Of a DNA stretch of 64,000 nucleotides, positions 42,416 to 51,421 are shown one piece after another. The position numbers and the translations under genes are program-made. Source of the stretch: Phytomonas francai (Eukaryota; Euglenozoa; Kinetoplastea; Trypanosomatida; Trypanosomatidae); the NCBI GenBank assembly GCA_001766655.1, contig MJCC01000003.1, positions 1-64,000 on the forward strand, written 5' to 3'. Position 1 is the stretch's first letter, and every line of letters starts with the position of its first letter. The notes under the pieces are model-generated. The model was given only the letters and a program-made list of their open reading frames with translations, had not been told where the DNA came from and made no database searches.

Positions 42416-42588
42416 TTACGAGAAACTAAAGGGTAACCACATTTAAGAACACCAATTACAAGTGAGTCTAATTCAAAACTAGTAGATTTGATTCAATATG
42501 TATTGTTATGTGCTGTTCCAGACTTTTTTTTCATTTATCTTTTATTCCCCGTTTTACTCCTTGGATCATTTAAAATAAAGAACAAGGT

Positions 42589-43191
42589 ATGAGGTCATCT
42601 CGTATTGTTGAGTTACAAACCTTAGAAGGCGCTTTATGGATAGAACTTTATGACGGCTTTGCAGCGGAGCTTGCTGATTCCTTTTACAGGCTTGCGATGA
42701 GCGGGCAACTGTGTGGACCTATCTTTACAAGGATTATTCCCGGGTTCTTATTAATGGGCAACGCATTGGGTTTTAGGGGTGGTCCTGTCTTGGGCCAATT
42801 AGCGTTGCACCCTTCGGTTTTCACAGAAAAACCTAAACTGCATCATGTGGGCGCAGGGCTTCTGACGTCCAAGGTAATCCCTGGTGAGGTACCTGCCGCA
42901 ACCTTTGCCATAACTCTCTCACCGCAGCCTAAATTAGACTCCCAGTACACCGTATTTGGTCGTGTGTATTTGGGAATGTCTATTATTGAAAAAGTAAGTA
43001 AAATGCAATTTAATGAAAGCTTCGAGCTATACACGCCCCTCCTTGTGCAGAGGTGTGAGATCCTGCGCCTTCCCATGAGAAAAAGACCCTCAAATAGAAA
43101 CGATGAGGAAGACGACGACAATCCTTGTAGTGCGATGAGGGTGTTTCAGGTTGCAAAGTCTAGCCTCCTTCGCATTTCTTTTGCTGATTAA
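42589..43191 (+). CDS. Divergent cyclophilin-like protein, probably catalytically poor
   Basis: A 200-residue protein with a recognisable cyclophilin fold: LEGALWIELYDGFAAELADSF, then FTRIIPGFLLMGN, then TFAITLSPQPKLDSQYTVFGRVYLGMSIIEKV. The catalytic-type Arg in TRIIPGF remains. The following QGGD is MGNA, GNGTGG is lost, and the WLDGKH Trp/His block is replaced, so isomerase activity and cyclosporin binding are doubtful. The pattern is like the spliceosomal or SDCCAG10-type degenerate cyclophilins. The C-terminus is acidic (NDEEDDDNP). It is the third cyclophilin gene in this window. Confidence 0.85.
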   Translation: MRSSRIVELQTLEGALWIELYDGFAAELADSFYRLAMSGQLCGPIFTRIIPGFLLMGNALGFRGGPVLGQLALHPSVFTEKPKLHHVGAGLLTSKVIPGEVPAATFAITLSPQPKLDSQYTVFGRVYLGMSIIEKVSKMQFNESFELYTPLLVQRCEILRLPMRKRPSNRNDEEDDDNPCSAMRVFQVAKSSLLRISFAD

Positions 43192-43374
43192 AACGTGACA
43201 AAGGGGTTATTTTACTCTTGCTAACCTTGACTAAAGGGGTGACATTATGTATAGCTTACTGATTAAGTGTTTTATTTTGGGAATCACTGCATCCGTTTAA
43301 AAGTTTACTTTGCTTTCTATGCATTATAAATTATCTTTGTAACAAAAGTGATCAAAGTTTATCAAAAAAGGAAA

Positions 43375-43872
43375 ATGACCACACTACCCCCATGCGATCC
43401 TGAGGCATTTCTTTTTGGAATGCTTGGTGCAGCTACATCGTTAGCCTTGGCAAATGTCGGGGCCGCTTACGGCACTGCCAAGGCAGGTGTAGCGGTTGCA
43501 CAACTAGGCATTGTTCAGCCCAATCGAGTAATGCGTGGTATCATTCCAGTCGTTATGGCGGGTATTTTAGGTATCTACGGCCTCATTGTTTCGGTAATTA
43601 TTTGCAACAGTATGAAAGCGTCTGGGTATTCGCTTTTTTCTGGGTATTTGCATCTCGGTGCTGGTCTGGCTGCTGGTTTTGCATCTCTTGCTTCCGGTTA
43701 TGCCATTGGTGTTGTTGGAGATGTGTGTTGCCACGCTTATGCTAAAACGGAGAGGATTTTCGTGCCGATGATTCTTATGCTTATTTTCGGAGAGGCACTT
43801 GGATTATTTGGCCTGATCACGGCACTTTTAATGAGCGGTCGCGCAAACGCTGCAGTTGGTCGATGCAAGTAG
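43375..43872 (+). CDS. V-type H+-ATPase 16 kDa proteolipid (subunit c)
   Basis: A 165-residue hydrophobic protein. The ATG at 43375 is used; the longer frame starts at GTG. Four transmembrane helices are visible in two tandem proteolipid repeats (LGAATSLALANVGAAYGTAKAGVA and LGAGLAAGFASLASGYAIGVVGD). The proton-carrying Glu is residue 140 in LIFGEALGLFGLI of the fourth helix. Length and Glu position fit subunit c, rather than c'' (which has an extra N-terminal helix). It forms the rotating ring of the vacuolar ATPase that acidifies acidocalcisomes, lysosome and contractile-vacuole compartments. Confidence 0.96.
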   Translation: MTTLPPCDPEAFLFGMLGAATSLALANVGAAYGTAKAGVAVAQLGIVQPNRVMRGIIPVVMAGILGIYGLIVSVIICNSMKASGYSLFSGYLHLGAGLAAGFASLASGYAIGVVGDVCCHAYAKTERIFVPMILMLIFGEALGLFGLITALLMSGRANAAVGRCK

Positions 43873-44269
43873 AACATTCTAATGCCATCCTGGGGCTGGG
43901 ATATTTCCCCCGTACCTTGCTCTAGTTAACGTCCCTTTCCTCCTGTCGCTTTGGATGTGTATTTATGCGTGTGTTGATAACTAGAAAGTGTAGTGCACCT
44001 CTGGTATAAAGCAGATTGTTGTCCTTTTCTTTTCCTTTTTAGTGGACCAATTTCATCCGCTTGTGATCGCCGTGTCTCCGCTGAAACTGAAGTACTGGAC
44101 TTCCGAGCAGCGAGGCAAACGGCTATAGAATGTGTCCCGTTATTTCTTGATTTTTTTCCTCCTCTTTCGGGTAGTCAGAAAGATCCCATTCTGCATTAGG
44201 TGTTTCTTCCACCCTGTCTGGTGGAACTGTGACATTAAATTTGACAGTGCGCATTGCTTACTACGCAAA
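43873..44269. other. Intergenic, pyrimidine-rich splice region
   Basis: No gene. Pyrimidine-rich tracts at about 44020-44041 (ending TTTTTAG) and 44147-44170 are candidate splice acceptor signals for the LRR gene. Confidence 0.5.
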
Positions 44270-45373
44270 ATGTGGGCGCAAACATATCGGCAAAAGTGTT
44301 CATCGTGCGGCGTGGAGCCGCGTGAAGAAATCCTCCGAGTGGATGACGGCAGGATTATATTACCTGGTAACACCTTGGAGCTCTTCCATCGTCGACTGAC
44401 GGATGAGGACTTACACGCGATCCTACAAGCTGCGGTGTCGAGTTTACCACTAAGTGAGTTAGTTGTGCCGTACAACAATATTACTTCGGTTGGTTGCAAG
44501 TACCTTGCGGAGGTCCTACGGCGTGATCTGGACACGCTGATGGTGATTGACCTTTCGTACAATTCGATCGAAGGCGACGGGATTGAAGAATTGGAAAATG
44601 TATTGGCAACAAACCGTGGCGTGGTTCAGCTGATACTTTCTGGAAATCCACTTGGAAGCTCCTGTGGTGATGCCTTTGCGTCCATTCTGAAGCAAAATTC
44701 CTGTCTCAGTACACTTGATCTGCACAGCACAGATTTGGATCTCAAAGCGCTGATGCGCATATGTTATTCTCTTTCTGAAAATACAGGGCTCAGCACGTTG
44801 CGCCTTGGTAGACCCCTCATCAGCAACCCTGAAGACATCAACTACGTGGTCCATTGTATTGGCCTTGGGCTTCGTGAAAATGTGACGCTGCGAGAGTTGG
44901 ACCTGAGCTACTTTAACATGTACGACAGGCATTTTGAGTCTTTGCTGCCCTCATTGTCTCTCTGCGGCATCATTCGGCTCTCTTTGAAGGGGAACAAGTT
45001 TTCCCGTGGTGTGGGCCCTTTACTTGCTGAGCTGCTAAATTCACGCGAGAATTTCGACACATTAGATATCAGCTTCAATCGGTTGGGTGACGTGGGTGCG
45101 GCAGCGCTAGCCCGCGCTGTCGGCTGCCACCGCAGCTTGCATGCGTTGTTCTTAGGCCACAACGAAATCGGTGAAGAGGGCCTGGAGGCGCTGTCAGAAG
45201 GCATCAAGAACTGCACTTCCTTACAGCGGCTGGAGCTTTGGGGAAACGCGCTTGATACTCCTGCTGCGGCACGCATAATGTCTAGCATACATGAAAAACT
45301 TGATCTTCTTGAGTACACAGACTTTAAGCTGTATTTGGTGGATGGAAGACCTATGGCGTACAAGACGTCTTAG
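44270..45373 (+). CDS. Leucine-rich repeat protein, ribonuclease-inhibitor type
   Basis: A 367-residue protein. The ATG at 44270 is used because the longer upstream frame begins with GTG and crosses pyrimidine tracts. After a Cys-containing start (CSSCGVEPREEI) it consists of about nine repeats of the 27-29-residue RNI type: LVVPYNNITSVGCKYLAEVL, VIDLSYNSIEGDGIEELENVL, LDISFNRLGDVGAAALARAV, LFLGHNEIGEEGLEALSEGI, LELWGNALDTPAAARIMSSI. Such cytosolic LRR proteins act as protein-interaction scaffolds; in trypanosomatids many are cytoskeletal or axonemal. No F-box or kinase domain is present. Confidence 0.88.
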   Translation: MWAQTYRQKCSSCGVEPREEILRVDDGRIILPGNTLELFHRRLTDEDLHAILQAAVSSLPLSELVVPYNNITSVGCKYLAEVLRRDLDTLMVIDLSYNSIEGDGIEELENVLATNRGVVQLILSGNPLGSSCGDAFASILKQNSCLSTLDLHSTDLDLKALMRICYSLSENTGLSTLRLGRPLISNPEDINYVVHCIGLGLRENVTLRELDLSYFNMYDRHFESLLPSLSLCGIIRLSLKGNKFSRGVGPLLAELLNSRENFDTLDISFNRLGDVGAAALARAVGCHRSLHALFLGHNEIGEEGLEALSEGIKNCTSLQRLELWGNALDTPAAARIMSSIHEKLDLLEYTDFKLYLVDGRPMAYKTS

Positions 45374-45637
45374 ATGTAAATCCTTTATGTACAACAGTTG
45401 ATGAAGGTGAACAAAACCACAAGAAGACACTCTCATTCAATACAGGTTCTAATTAAGCGTTAATCGTTGTATTAGTATTCCGGGATACCTTTTCTGATGT
45501 CATGCCACAGCATTGTTTTACACGAACCCCCTTCTGCATGTCCCCCTACTTTCTTGTGTGCATAATTTCGTTACCATTGCCGTTTTATAGGCATCGACAA
45601 AAATACTTCACTCTTGTTTACTCCTTCGTAAAAAAGT

Positions 45638-47221
45638 ATGGTGGCACTAGCTTCACAGAATCAGCTCTACGCTTTTTACATTTCGCGCTGCACACACCAC
45701 CGCGTGGGGAAGCCCAATGCGCAGGTGCTTGAACTCCTCTTTGAGGATGAGTTTAGCCGACTTACATGGCAGCAAGCTGAGGCAGCAGAGCACCACATCT
45801 CCCTAGATGAACTACGTGATATCGAGGGGGGCCTCCCCTCAACCCCACAAAATGACGACACGCCGTTGGCGCTGAAAACGACCTTTAGGCTGCCGTGCTC
45901 TTCGTTAGACAAGGGCTCGGTTCATGTTGGGGCTCGTGGCATGCTTGCTGTTCTAGACCTCATTCAGGAGCTGCCGTTGCTTGAGGAGATAGATTTATCC
46001 AACATTACCTCATGGTATATAGCTGATGCGTTCACGCATACAAGAGAGGGTGCACCTAGTGGTAATGCGGTGATCAGGCGACTATGCGAGGTAATCAAAA
46101 AACTACCTGCACTGCGCAAGCTTGACGTGCGTACGCAGCCCATCGGGACACTGGCCGCGCACGATTTGCTTGACGCCGTTCAAAGCTGTCCCCGCCTCGT
46201 GGAGGTCTTTTTTTGTCCCCAAGCCGTGGAGTGTAGTCTGCGCCGCAGCATCAACGAGGCCCTCGACAAGAATCGCGAGGCGTCGGCGCAGTTGCCCCCG
46301 CCTGGCCTCCCGGAGGCCCTGCCGCCCTACCTATCCCGCATCCTCGCACTGGATCGCAAGACACTGCGTGAGCAGCAGCAGCTTCGCTGGCTGCTCACGA
46401 AGGACGTCAACTTCGCCAGCGCCGTGGACGAGGAGGAGCTGGGCGAGATTGTCCTGCATGCGCGCCTGATGAGCAGCAGCGAGGTTGTTTGGCGCTGCAG
46501 CAAAGGTGGGCTGCGCGGGGACGGCATGCATCTTTTCGTGATAAAGGATGGCTCCCTTCGGGCTTACCCTGACCTAGAAGGCCTCAAGCTCTGTCGTGGT
46601 GACTATTTTGGTGACACATACGAACACGTGATCCTGTACCCATCGAGCAGCATTGTCGAGACGGAGCGGGGTACCGTGTACGCGATTCCGCTGGAGCGGT
46701 GCCGCAAGCTCCTGGGGGTCTGGAGGGAGCGGGTGCTTGGACTCTACTCCGAGTTGCGTTTATTTCCGATCATGCAAGTTGTTGACACCTGGACGCGTGT
46801 CCGCCTCTGCACGTGTTCTCAAATACATCACTACAAGCCTGGGGAGGTGGTGCTGAATGTTGGCGATTGCGAGCAGGCTGTTTGGGTTGTCCGCAGCGGC
46901 TTCTTTGAGGCTTCGGCTGGAACGATAGAGGACAAGGCAGCAACTGGTCGCTACGACGCTCACCGTTTTGTCAAAGCAGATGTGTTTGGTGTCGAAACCA
47001 TCGTTGCCCACAAGGGTTGTAGTTCTGTCACGGTATCAGCTGGAAAGGATAAAGCGACGGTTTACTCAGCTGTAGTGGTGCGCGGCTCCGCCATTCGAAT
47101 TATTTCAACCAGCATACGAAGCGTATTCGTGTCGCTTGCGCGCCCATACTCCCTCCATGATGATCTTCGTCGTATTGCCCCAAAGGACTTGGAGCGCGGC
47201 GCCTGCTTCTCCATCATTTGA
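45638..47221 (+). CDS. LRR and tandem cyclic-nucleotide-binding-like protein
   Basis: A 527-residue protein. The splice-acceptor AG is at 45589-45590, 47 bases before the ATG. The first 230 residues contain degenerate leucine-rich repeats (LPLLEEIDLSNITSWYIADAF; LPALRKLDVRTQPIGTLAAHDLL). Two cNMP-binding-fold segments follow: about 290-350 (HLFVIKDGSLRAY ... LKLCRGDYFGDT) and about 395-490 (YKPGEVVLNVGDCEQAVWVVRSGFF ... VKADVFGVETIV). The classical phosphate-binding cassette (GExA/RA) is not conserved in either, so cyclic nucleotide binding is uncertain; kinetoplastid homologues often bind other nucleosides. A GC-rich island covers about 46140-46520. Confidence 0.72.
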   Translation: MVALASQNQLYAFYISRCTHHRVGKPNAQVLELLFEDEFSRLTWQQAEAAEHHISLDELRDIEGGLPSTPQNDDTPLALKTTFRLPCSSLDKGSVHVGARGMLAVLDLIQELPLLEEIDLSNITSWYIADAFTHTREGAPSGNAVIRRLCEVIKKLPALRKLDVRTQPIGTLAAHDLLDAVQSCPRLVEVFFCPQAVECSLRRSINEALDKNREASAQLPPPGLPEALPPYLSRILALDRKTLREQQQLRWLLTKDVNFASAVDEEELGEIVLHARLMSSSEVVWRCSKGGLRGDGMHLFVIKDGSLRAYPDLEGLKLCRGDYFGDTYEHVILYPSSSIVETERGTVYAIPLERCRKLLGVWRERVLGLYSELRLFPIMQVVDTWTRVRLCTCSQIHHYKPGEVVLNVGDCEQAVWVVRSGFFEASAGTIEDKAATGRYDAHRFVKADVFGVETIVAHKGCSSVTVSAGKDKATVYSAVVVRGSAIRIISTSIRSVFVSLARPYSLHDDLRRIAPKDLERGACFSII

Positions 47222-47749
47222 GGAGCCTCGCTGTTCGTGTTCTGGTGCCGTTTTGGCTACGGTGGCAAACTCCGGTTCAGTATCTATGTGAAACGCACCT
47301 CCCCTATCGTGGGGGGTGGGGGAGCGCGGCGCTGTCTCTTAGACTCCCCTGTGAGTTGTTGGCAGGAGACCTAGGGAGCACCGATCTAACCGTGTAGGAA
47401 ATGCCCAATCCTATTTATTTGTGTTGCCTCAGAGCACATTTCTCTGTGTACACAAATGGCGTTATGGGAAAATGTTGCGATAGAGATCGAATAAATGTAG
47501 CTCCTACTCTGCTGTAGTGGACTTGTTCCTGAGGCGCGGTTCCAGATGTGTGAAGTGGAAAGATGCATGGTTCGCCTCTATCAACTGTGTGCGAAATCCC
47601 GTCACCAAAATTACATGTAAATTTCAATCAGTCTCTTACCCTTTATTGCGACACATGAAAGAAAAAAAACGTAACAGGGGATGTGTACATGAGAAGTGAG
47701 TGGGCTGGTTCTGATGCAATGCTACTTTTGAGGTTTGAACGTTTTTCCT
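47222..47749. other. Intergenic, no gene seen
   Basis: Contains a G-run (near 47311-47325) and AT-rich sequence. No coding signal that I trust. Confidence 0.45.
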
Positions 47750-48199
47750 TTAACCAACAGCGATACCTTCTTCCACCTTCATACACATGTTTTGCCTCCT
47801 AAATACAATGCGCGATACGTAAGAAGGAAGATCACACTGTGCATGTGGAGGGAAACACCCACACACACATACAGAGAAATAGGCTATAACTAGTAGCACG
47901 GCATTTTGTAGTCCAATAAGGCGAATATTACGACATTGACTGTCCTTCATAACGACCCTGACCCATGTTACCAAGACGTCCTTGGTGTAGAGGAGGAAGA
48001 GGTGGTAGACATTCTGTGGCATCCGAAGTCGACGCAACGCGTCAGCAATGCGCTGCCACTGATCTTTTCCGTGTGCAGCTACCTTTTTCCCCCTAGCAAT
48101 CAATGCGTACGGGGTAATGGCAAGGGGGAGTGATGGAGACCTAGTGGGGAGGTGCCTCCAAAAGGAAACCGATCTCCCCGTGCGGGGATACCAAGGCCT
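47750..48199 (-). pseudogene. Possible ARID-like gene remnant, antisense
   Basis: The minus strand is open for 149 codons between stops, without an ATG near its 5' end. The middle part (KDQWQRIADALRRLRMPQNV followed by YHLFLLYTKDVL) has the spacing of helices in ARID/BRIGHT DNA-binding domains: W..IA..L, then a Leu/Tyr helix. The C-terminal part is not domain-like. A second frame upstream (GEIGFLLEAPPH, near 48160) may be the preceding piece, which would imply a frameshift. All intact neighbours are on the plus strand. A plus-strand frame overlaps (47936-48133), so this call is tentative. Confidence 0.28.
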
Positions 48200-48758
48200 T
48201 CATTGGCTAAGGTACGAGATAAAGGGTGTCAAAGAGGCCTCGGCATCTCATCGGATCCTTCTTGTTAATAAAGGCGAGGTGCTGGCTATGACAACTTGAT
48301 ATTGGTGAGGGGTTAGAGAAAGGGCACCCTATGTGGGGCTGAAGCACGTTTTTTTTTTTGTAAAAGGAGACGCCCTCTCCCCCCGCTGTCATTCAGTCTA
48401 CATCCCTAGGGTGAGCTTTGAGGCTCGGTAGGTGTGTATTTCGCTGCGGATGTGTTAGCAAGCTCTTCCAATCCCGGGGCAATTATGGGTTCTTTCAAAA
48501 CAACTAGCACATCTCTGCGCAGATGTGGTGAAGCAGCTCGTTGCATCGAGGGCAGAACTCATTATTTTTTTTGCGTATTACGAAATAAATAAGTAACAAA
48601 CAAAAAAATGTGTCGGTGCTGTTCTGAAAAAGGCATCGGCTTATGTATTGTCGTACCGTGGTACGCTACATCCTCATAATATATTTACTTCTCCCCGCCA
48701 CTTGGTTGGTGCCATACGAACTCTGTGAAGATTTTCATGCGTATCCGAGACAGGTGCG
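48200..48758. other. Intergenic, no gene seen
   Basis: No supported gene. Homopolymer T (near 48350) and mixed-composition sequence; the splice region for the next gene is likely near 48670-48695. Confidence 0.4.
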
Positions 48759-49481
48759 ATGGATAGACAAGTGTTCTTCCTTCGCGACTCGTGGACGACG
48801 CTGGCGGTGGTGCGCAGCATCCGTGGGCGGGGCTGCCGCAGGCGCGATCGCGTGGCCCGCTACGTCGTCCACGGCCCAGCGGCGCGGCGCGTCTGCCGGC
48901 TGGGCGGGGGCACCCCCCCCGTTGGGATCCCTTCAGCCTTTTTTGTGGGCCGCGCGGCAGTGGAGGTGTGGGTGGTGTTGCCAAGCCTGGGTCAGCTTTT
49001 CTACGACGGGACCATGTTCTTCGCTCGCATGGCTGAAATGGAACTCGTCCGGCAGTACGCATGCTATTGCCGCATAGCTAAGCTGCAGACGCTTGGTGGG
49101 GGATGGGCGTCGCTCCGGGAGCCGCGGCATGCGATGCAGTACGCGCTCGAACTCTTTCGCGTGGCCACCGCCGTCGGCAACGATGTTATCGCAGGCAACT
49201 GTCGGGTCTTCGTTGGCTGGGCACTCCTATGGTCCGGGGACACTCGGAAAGCCCTCAAACTTTTTAAGGCGGAAAGAAAGGCTGCCTGTATGCGTATGGA
49301 CCTGGAGCAGCAAAGGCGATGCGAGAACGCTATTATCAATGCCAGGACCAACACTACACTGAGAGGTCGAATCCAATCGCATACCCCCAACAAGAAGAGG
49401 CCTCGGCGGGGGGAACTCTGTGAATGCCCGGGAGGTAGCAATTTGGCTGCCTCGGCTCAGGGCGCAGTGACTTTTATTTAA
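48759..49481 (+). CDS. Hypothetical protein with TPR-like segment
   Basis: A 240-residue protein. The N-terminal half has Arg-rich and Gly/Pro-rich sequence plus a VGIPSAFFVGRAAVEVWVVLPSLGQLFYDG block. Residues about 120-190 look like two helical-hairpin repeats of TPR type (AMQYALELFRVATAVGNDVIAGNCRVFVGWALLWSGDTRKALKLFKAERKA; note the A-x-G-N-x-x-L-A-like spacing). The C-terminus is basic and low complexity. I do not recognise the family. The 5' part (about 48780-48990) is strikingly GC-rich. It is considered real because of length and composition and its clear ATG. Confidence 0.6.
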   Translation: MDRQVFFLRDSWTTLAVVRSIRGRGCRRRDRVARYVVHGPAARRVCRLGGGTPPVGIPSAFFVGRAAVEVWVVLPSLGQLFYDGTMFFARMAEMELVRQYACYCRIAKLQTLGGGWASLREPRHAMQYALELFRVATAVGNDVIAGNCRVFVGWALLWSGDTRKALKLFKAERKAACMRMDLEQQRRCENAIINARTNTTLRGRIQSHTPNKKRPRRGELCECPGGSNLAASAQGAVTFI

Positions 49482-49961
49482 CTACGCGCGTGATAGTAAT
49501 GCATGGGTGTTCTTTCAGAATGCTGAACAAACATGCACCTTAACTAATCCTCGAAAAGCCGATTGTAAGGCTTCAGGGAAACCACGGTTGCGCGGGGAAG
49601 CAATGGTATCGCAGGGACTAGTTTACTAGTGACAACCTAAGTTTTCTCTGTTTTAGACTAGGCGCTAACTGTTAATAGAATCGATATTCCCAGTGAACAA
49701 ATACACATATGCATCTACACGTAATTCCTAAATCAAATCATGACATAGTTTGCTACTAGTATTTCAAACATTTTTGTGTCTTTTAGGTTTTAATCTGTCA
49801 TTTCGACATTCTAGCGCGTCTTTGGAGTGGCTAGTAGTTGTCTGTAGACGTAAATAAGAATCTCTCTCTCTCTCTCTCTCTCTGTATATATATATATATA
49901 TATATTTGCGTACATAACCGTAGTAAATAAATACATACATACGCACATTGAGCTTCGTTCG
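49482..49961. other. Intergenic with (TC)n(TA)n tract
   Basis: No gene. A (TC)n run at 49861-49883 passes directly into (TA)n at about 49885-49905, 57 bases before the next ATG. The (TC)n run probably serves as the polypyrimidine tract for trans-splicing. Confidence 0.6.
49861..49905. repeat. (TC)n(TA)n composite microsatellite
   Basis: (TC)n of 23 bases followed by (TA)n of about 21 bases in the leader of the small hypothetical gene at 49962. Confidence 0.9.
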
Positions 49962-50327
49962 ATGACGAGCATGCCGAATGGGGCAGTACGCTCCATCGCA
50001 CCGGATCAGGAGCTTCATGTGCTGAAATTAATTCTCAGCTTGCGGAATCACGGTGGCGTTGAGGCGAGCGAGAAGCTCCGCGCAAGCGTGCGGAAGGCCC
50101 TGTTGCAGAGCAAGAGCGACCAAGATGCGGGTATCGCAGTGGAGGAGGCTGTTCGCCGTGCGAGGAAAGCGGAGAGCAAGCTCGATGGCAGCTATGATAG
50201 GGCGCGCGAACGGAAGCGTCAGAAGCGTGAGGAGGAGCGCGCGCGGGCGCTTAGGTACATTGACGCCGAGGCTGAGACAGGCAACGACAGTGCAGGTACA
50301 GATGATGAGCAAGAAGTGGTGTTGTGA
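49962..50327 (+). CDS. Small charged hypothetical protein
   Basis: A 121-residue protein. The N-terminal 45 residues are a helical segment (DQELHVLKLILSLRNHGG; ASEKLRASVRKALLQS). It is followed by a strongly basic and acidic helix (RRARKAESKLDG, RERKRQKREEERARAL) and an acidic tail (GTDDEQEVVL). No known domain. It may be a nuclear or ribosome-associated factor, judging only from charge. GC content and codon use match neighbouring genes, which supports it being real. Confidence 0.55.
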   Translation: MTSMPNGAVRSIAPDQELHVLKLILSLRNHGGVEASEKLRASVRKALLQSKSDQDAGIAVEEAVRRARKAESKLDGSYDRARERKRQKREEERARALRYIDAEAETGNDSAGTDDEQEVVL

Positions 50328-50651
50328 TGAAGAGGCTTGCAAACAAGGCATTTTGATGTCCTTGTGATAGGTGACGTAATTTCTTTGTATAATATAGGTT
50401 TGTGAGTTGAGAAAAGGGAGACATCTTAGTGGGTCTAATGAGTGTAGCTCCTACTAACCTTTTGTAGTTTTCAGTTTCCGAGGTGAGGATGCTGCAGGCG
50501 CGCCTTGGAGGAAACGAGAATGGTGCATTGTTTTAAATGCGATCAAAATTCTATATATTTTCCACTCTTAAAACAAGCAAAATCATACATCCTAGTTTCT
50601 CCTTTCTAATATTCTCGCGCTCAACCTGTTCAACACCAGCATACACTAAGA
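50328..50651. other. Intergenic, no gene seen
   Basis: Short AT-rich spacer with a TC-rich tract near 50590-50630 just upstream of RidA. Confidence 0.5.
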
Positions 50652-51119
50652 ATGCAGGGCCGTGTGGAAGCCAATCTTGCAAAGCTTGCCATTAAACTCC
50701 CGACGCCGGCAGCGTCTGTGGCGAACTACCTACCGTATGTCATCTCTGCGGGTCATCTCCATATGTCAGGACAACTACCCAAGGGGGAAGATGGCAGTCT
50801 CGTGGTCGGTCAACTTGGCGCGGGCTTGAGTCTGGAAGAGGGTCAGAAGGCTGCGCGTTTGTGTGGCATCAGTTTGGTATCGCAGTTGAAAGTCGCCCTT
50901 GGCGACCTCGACCGTGTCAAGAAAGTGGTAAAGATCAACTGCTTCGTTAACTCAACCAGTGAATTCACAGGGCAACCTGCAGTTGCCAATGGCTGTTCCG
51001 ATGTGCTGGTGGACATCTTTGGCGAGGAGGTCGGCAAGCATGCTCGCTGTGCAGTCGGTGTGGCTCAACTTCCTCTTGGTGTCGCTGTGGAAGTGGATGC
51101 CATTGTGGAGTTCAACTAA
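50652..51119 (+). CDS. RidA/YjgF/YER057c/UK114 family protein
   Basis: A 155-residue protein. It has the Rid fold signatures: YVISAGHLHMSGQLP near residues 30-45, and the C-terminal CAVGVAQLPLGVAVEVDAIVEF in which Arg (KHARCAVG) and the terminal Glu shape the active cleft. In RidA proper the cleft Arg hydrolyses 2-aminoacrylate and related enamines from PLP enzymes to pyruvate and ammonia. Spacing and sequence (GQLGAGLSLEEGQKAARLCGISLVSQLKVALGDLDRVKKVVKINCFV) fit the broader YjgH/Rid group seen in trypanosomatids. Cytosolic or mitochondrial location is not evident. Confidence 0.9.
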   Translation: MQGRVEANLAKLAIKLPTPAASVANYLPYVISAGHLHMSGQLPKGEDGSLVVGQLGAGLSLEEGQKAARLCGISLVSQLKVALGDLDRVKKVVKINCFVNSTSEFTGQPAVANGCSDVLVDIFGEEVGKHARCAVGVAQLPLGVAVEVDAIVEFN

Positions 51120-51421
51120 GACTTTTTCTTTTATTTTGTGATCTAGTAATTTATAGCCATTCAGTGTTAATTTTTTTTTTGTTTTTTACACGAAGGTGAT
51201 TTTGTAAAGCTTATTTTCAAGTAGTATTCCCCTCCTTCCTGAAACTCCCAGAAACCCAATTCCCGTGTAGTGCATGGACGAAAACAAAGAGTGCTTTTTT
51301 GTTTTAACCCTTGTGTATACTACCATTTTATCCCTTCTCATCTTTCGTAGTCTAGCATTCGTAAAAGCGACCTGTATCTTTGTTTACCTCAAGGGGTCTT
51401 GTTTTGGGATATGCAAGAAGG
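51120..51421. other. Intergenic upstream of the MRP gene
   Basis: T-rich with poly-T near 51170-51187. The splice acceptor for the MRP gene probably lies in the pyrimidine-rich 51290-51350 stretch (TTTCGTAG at 51343-51350). No gene. Confidence 0.45.
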
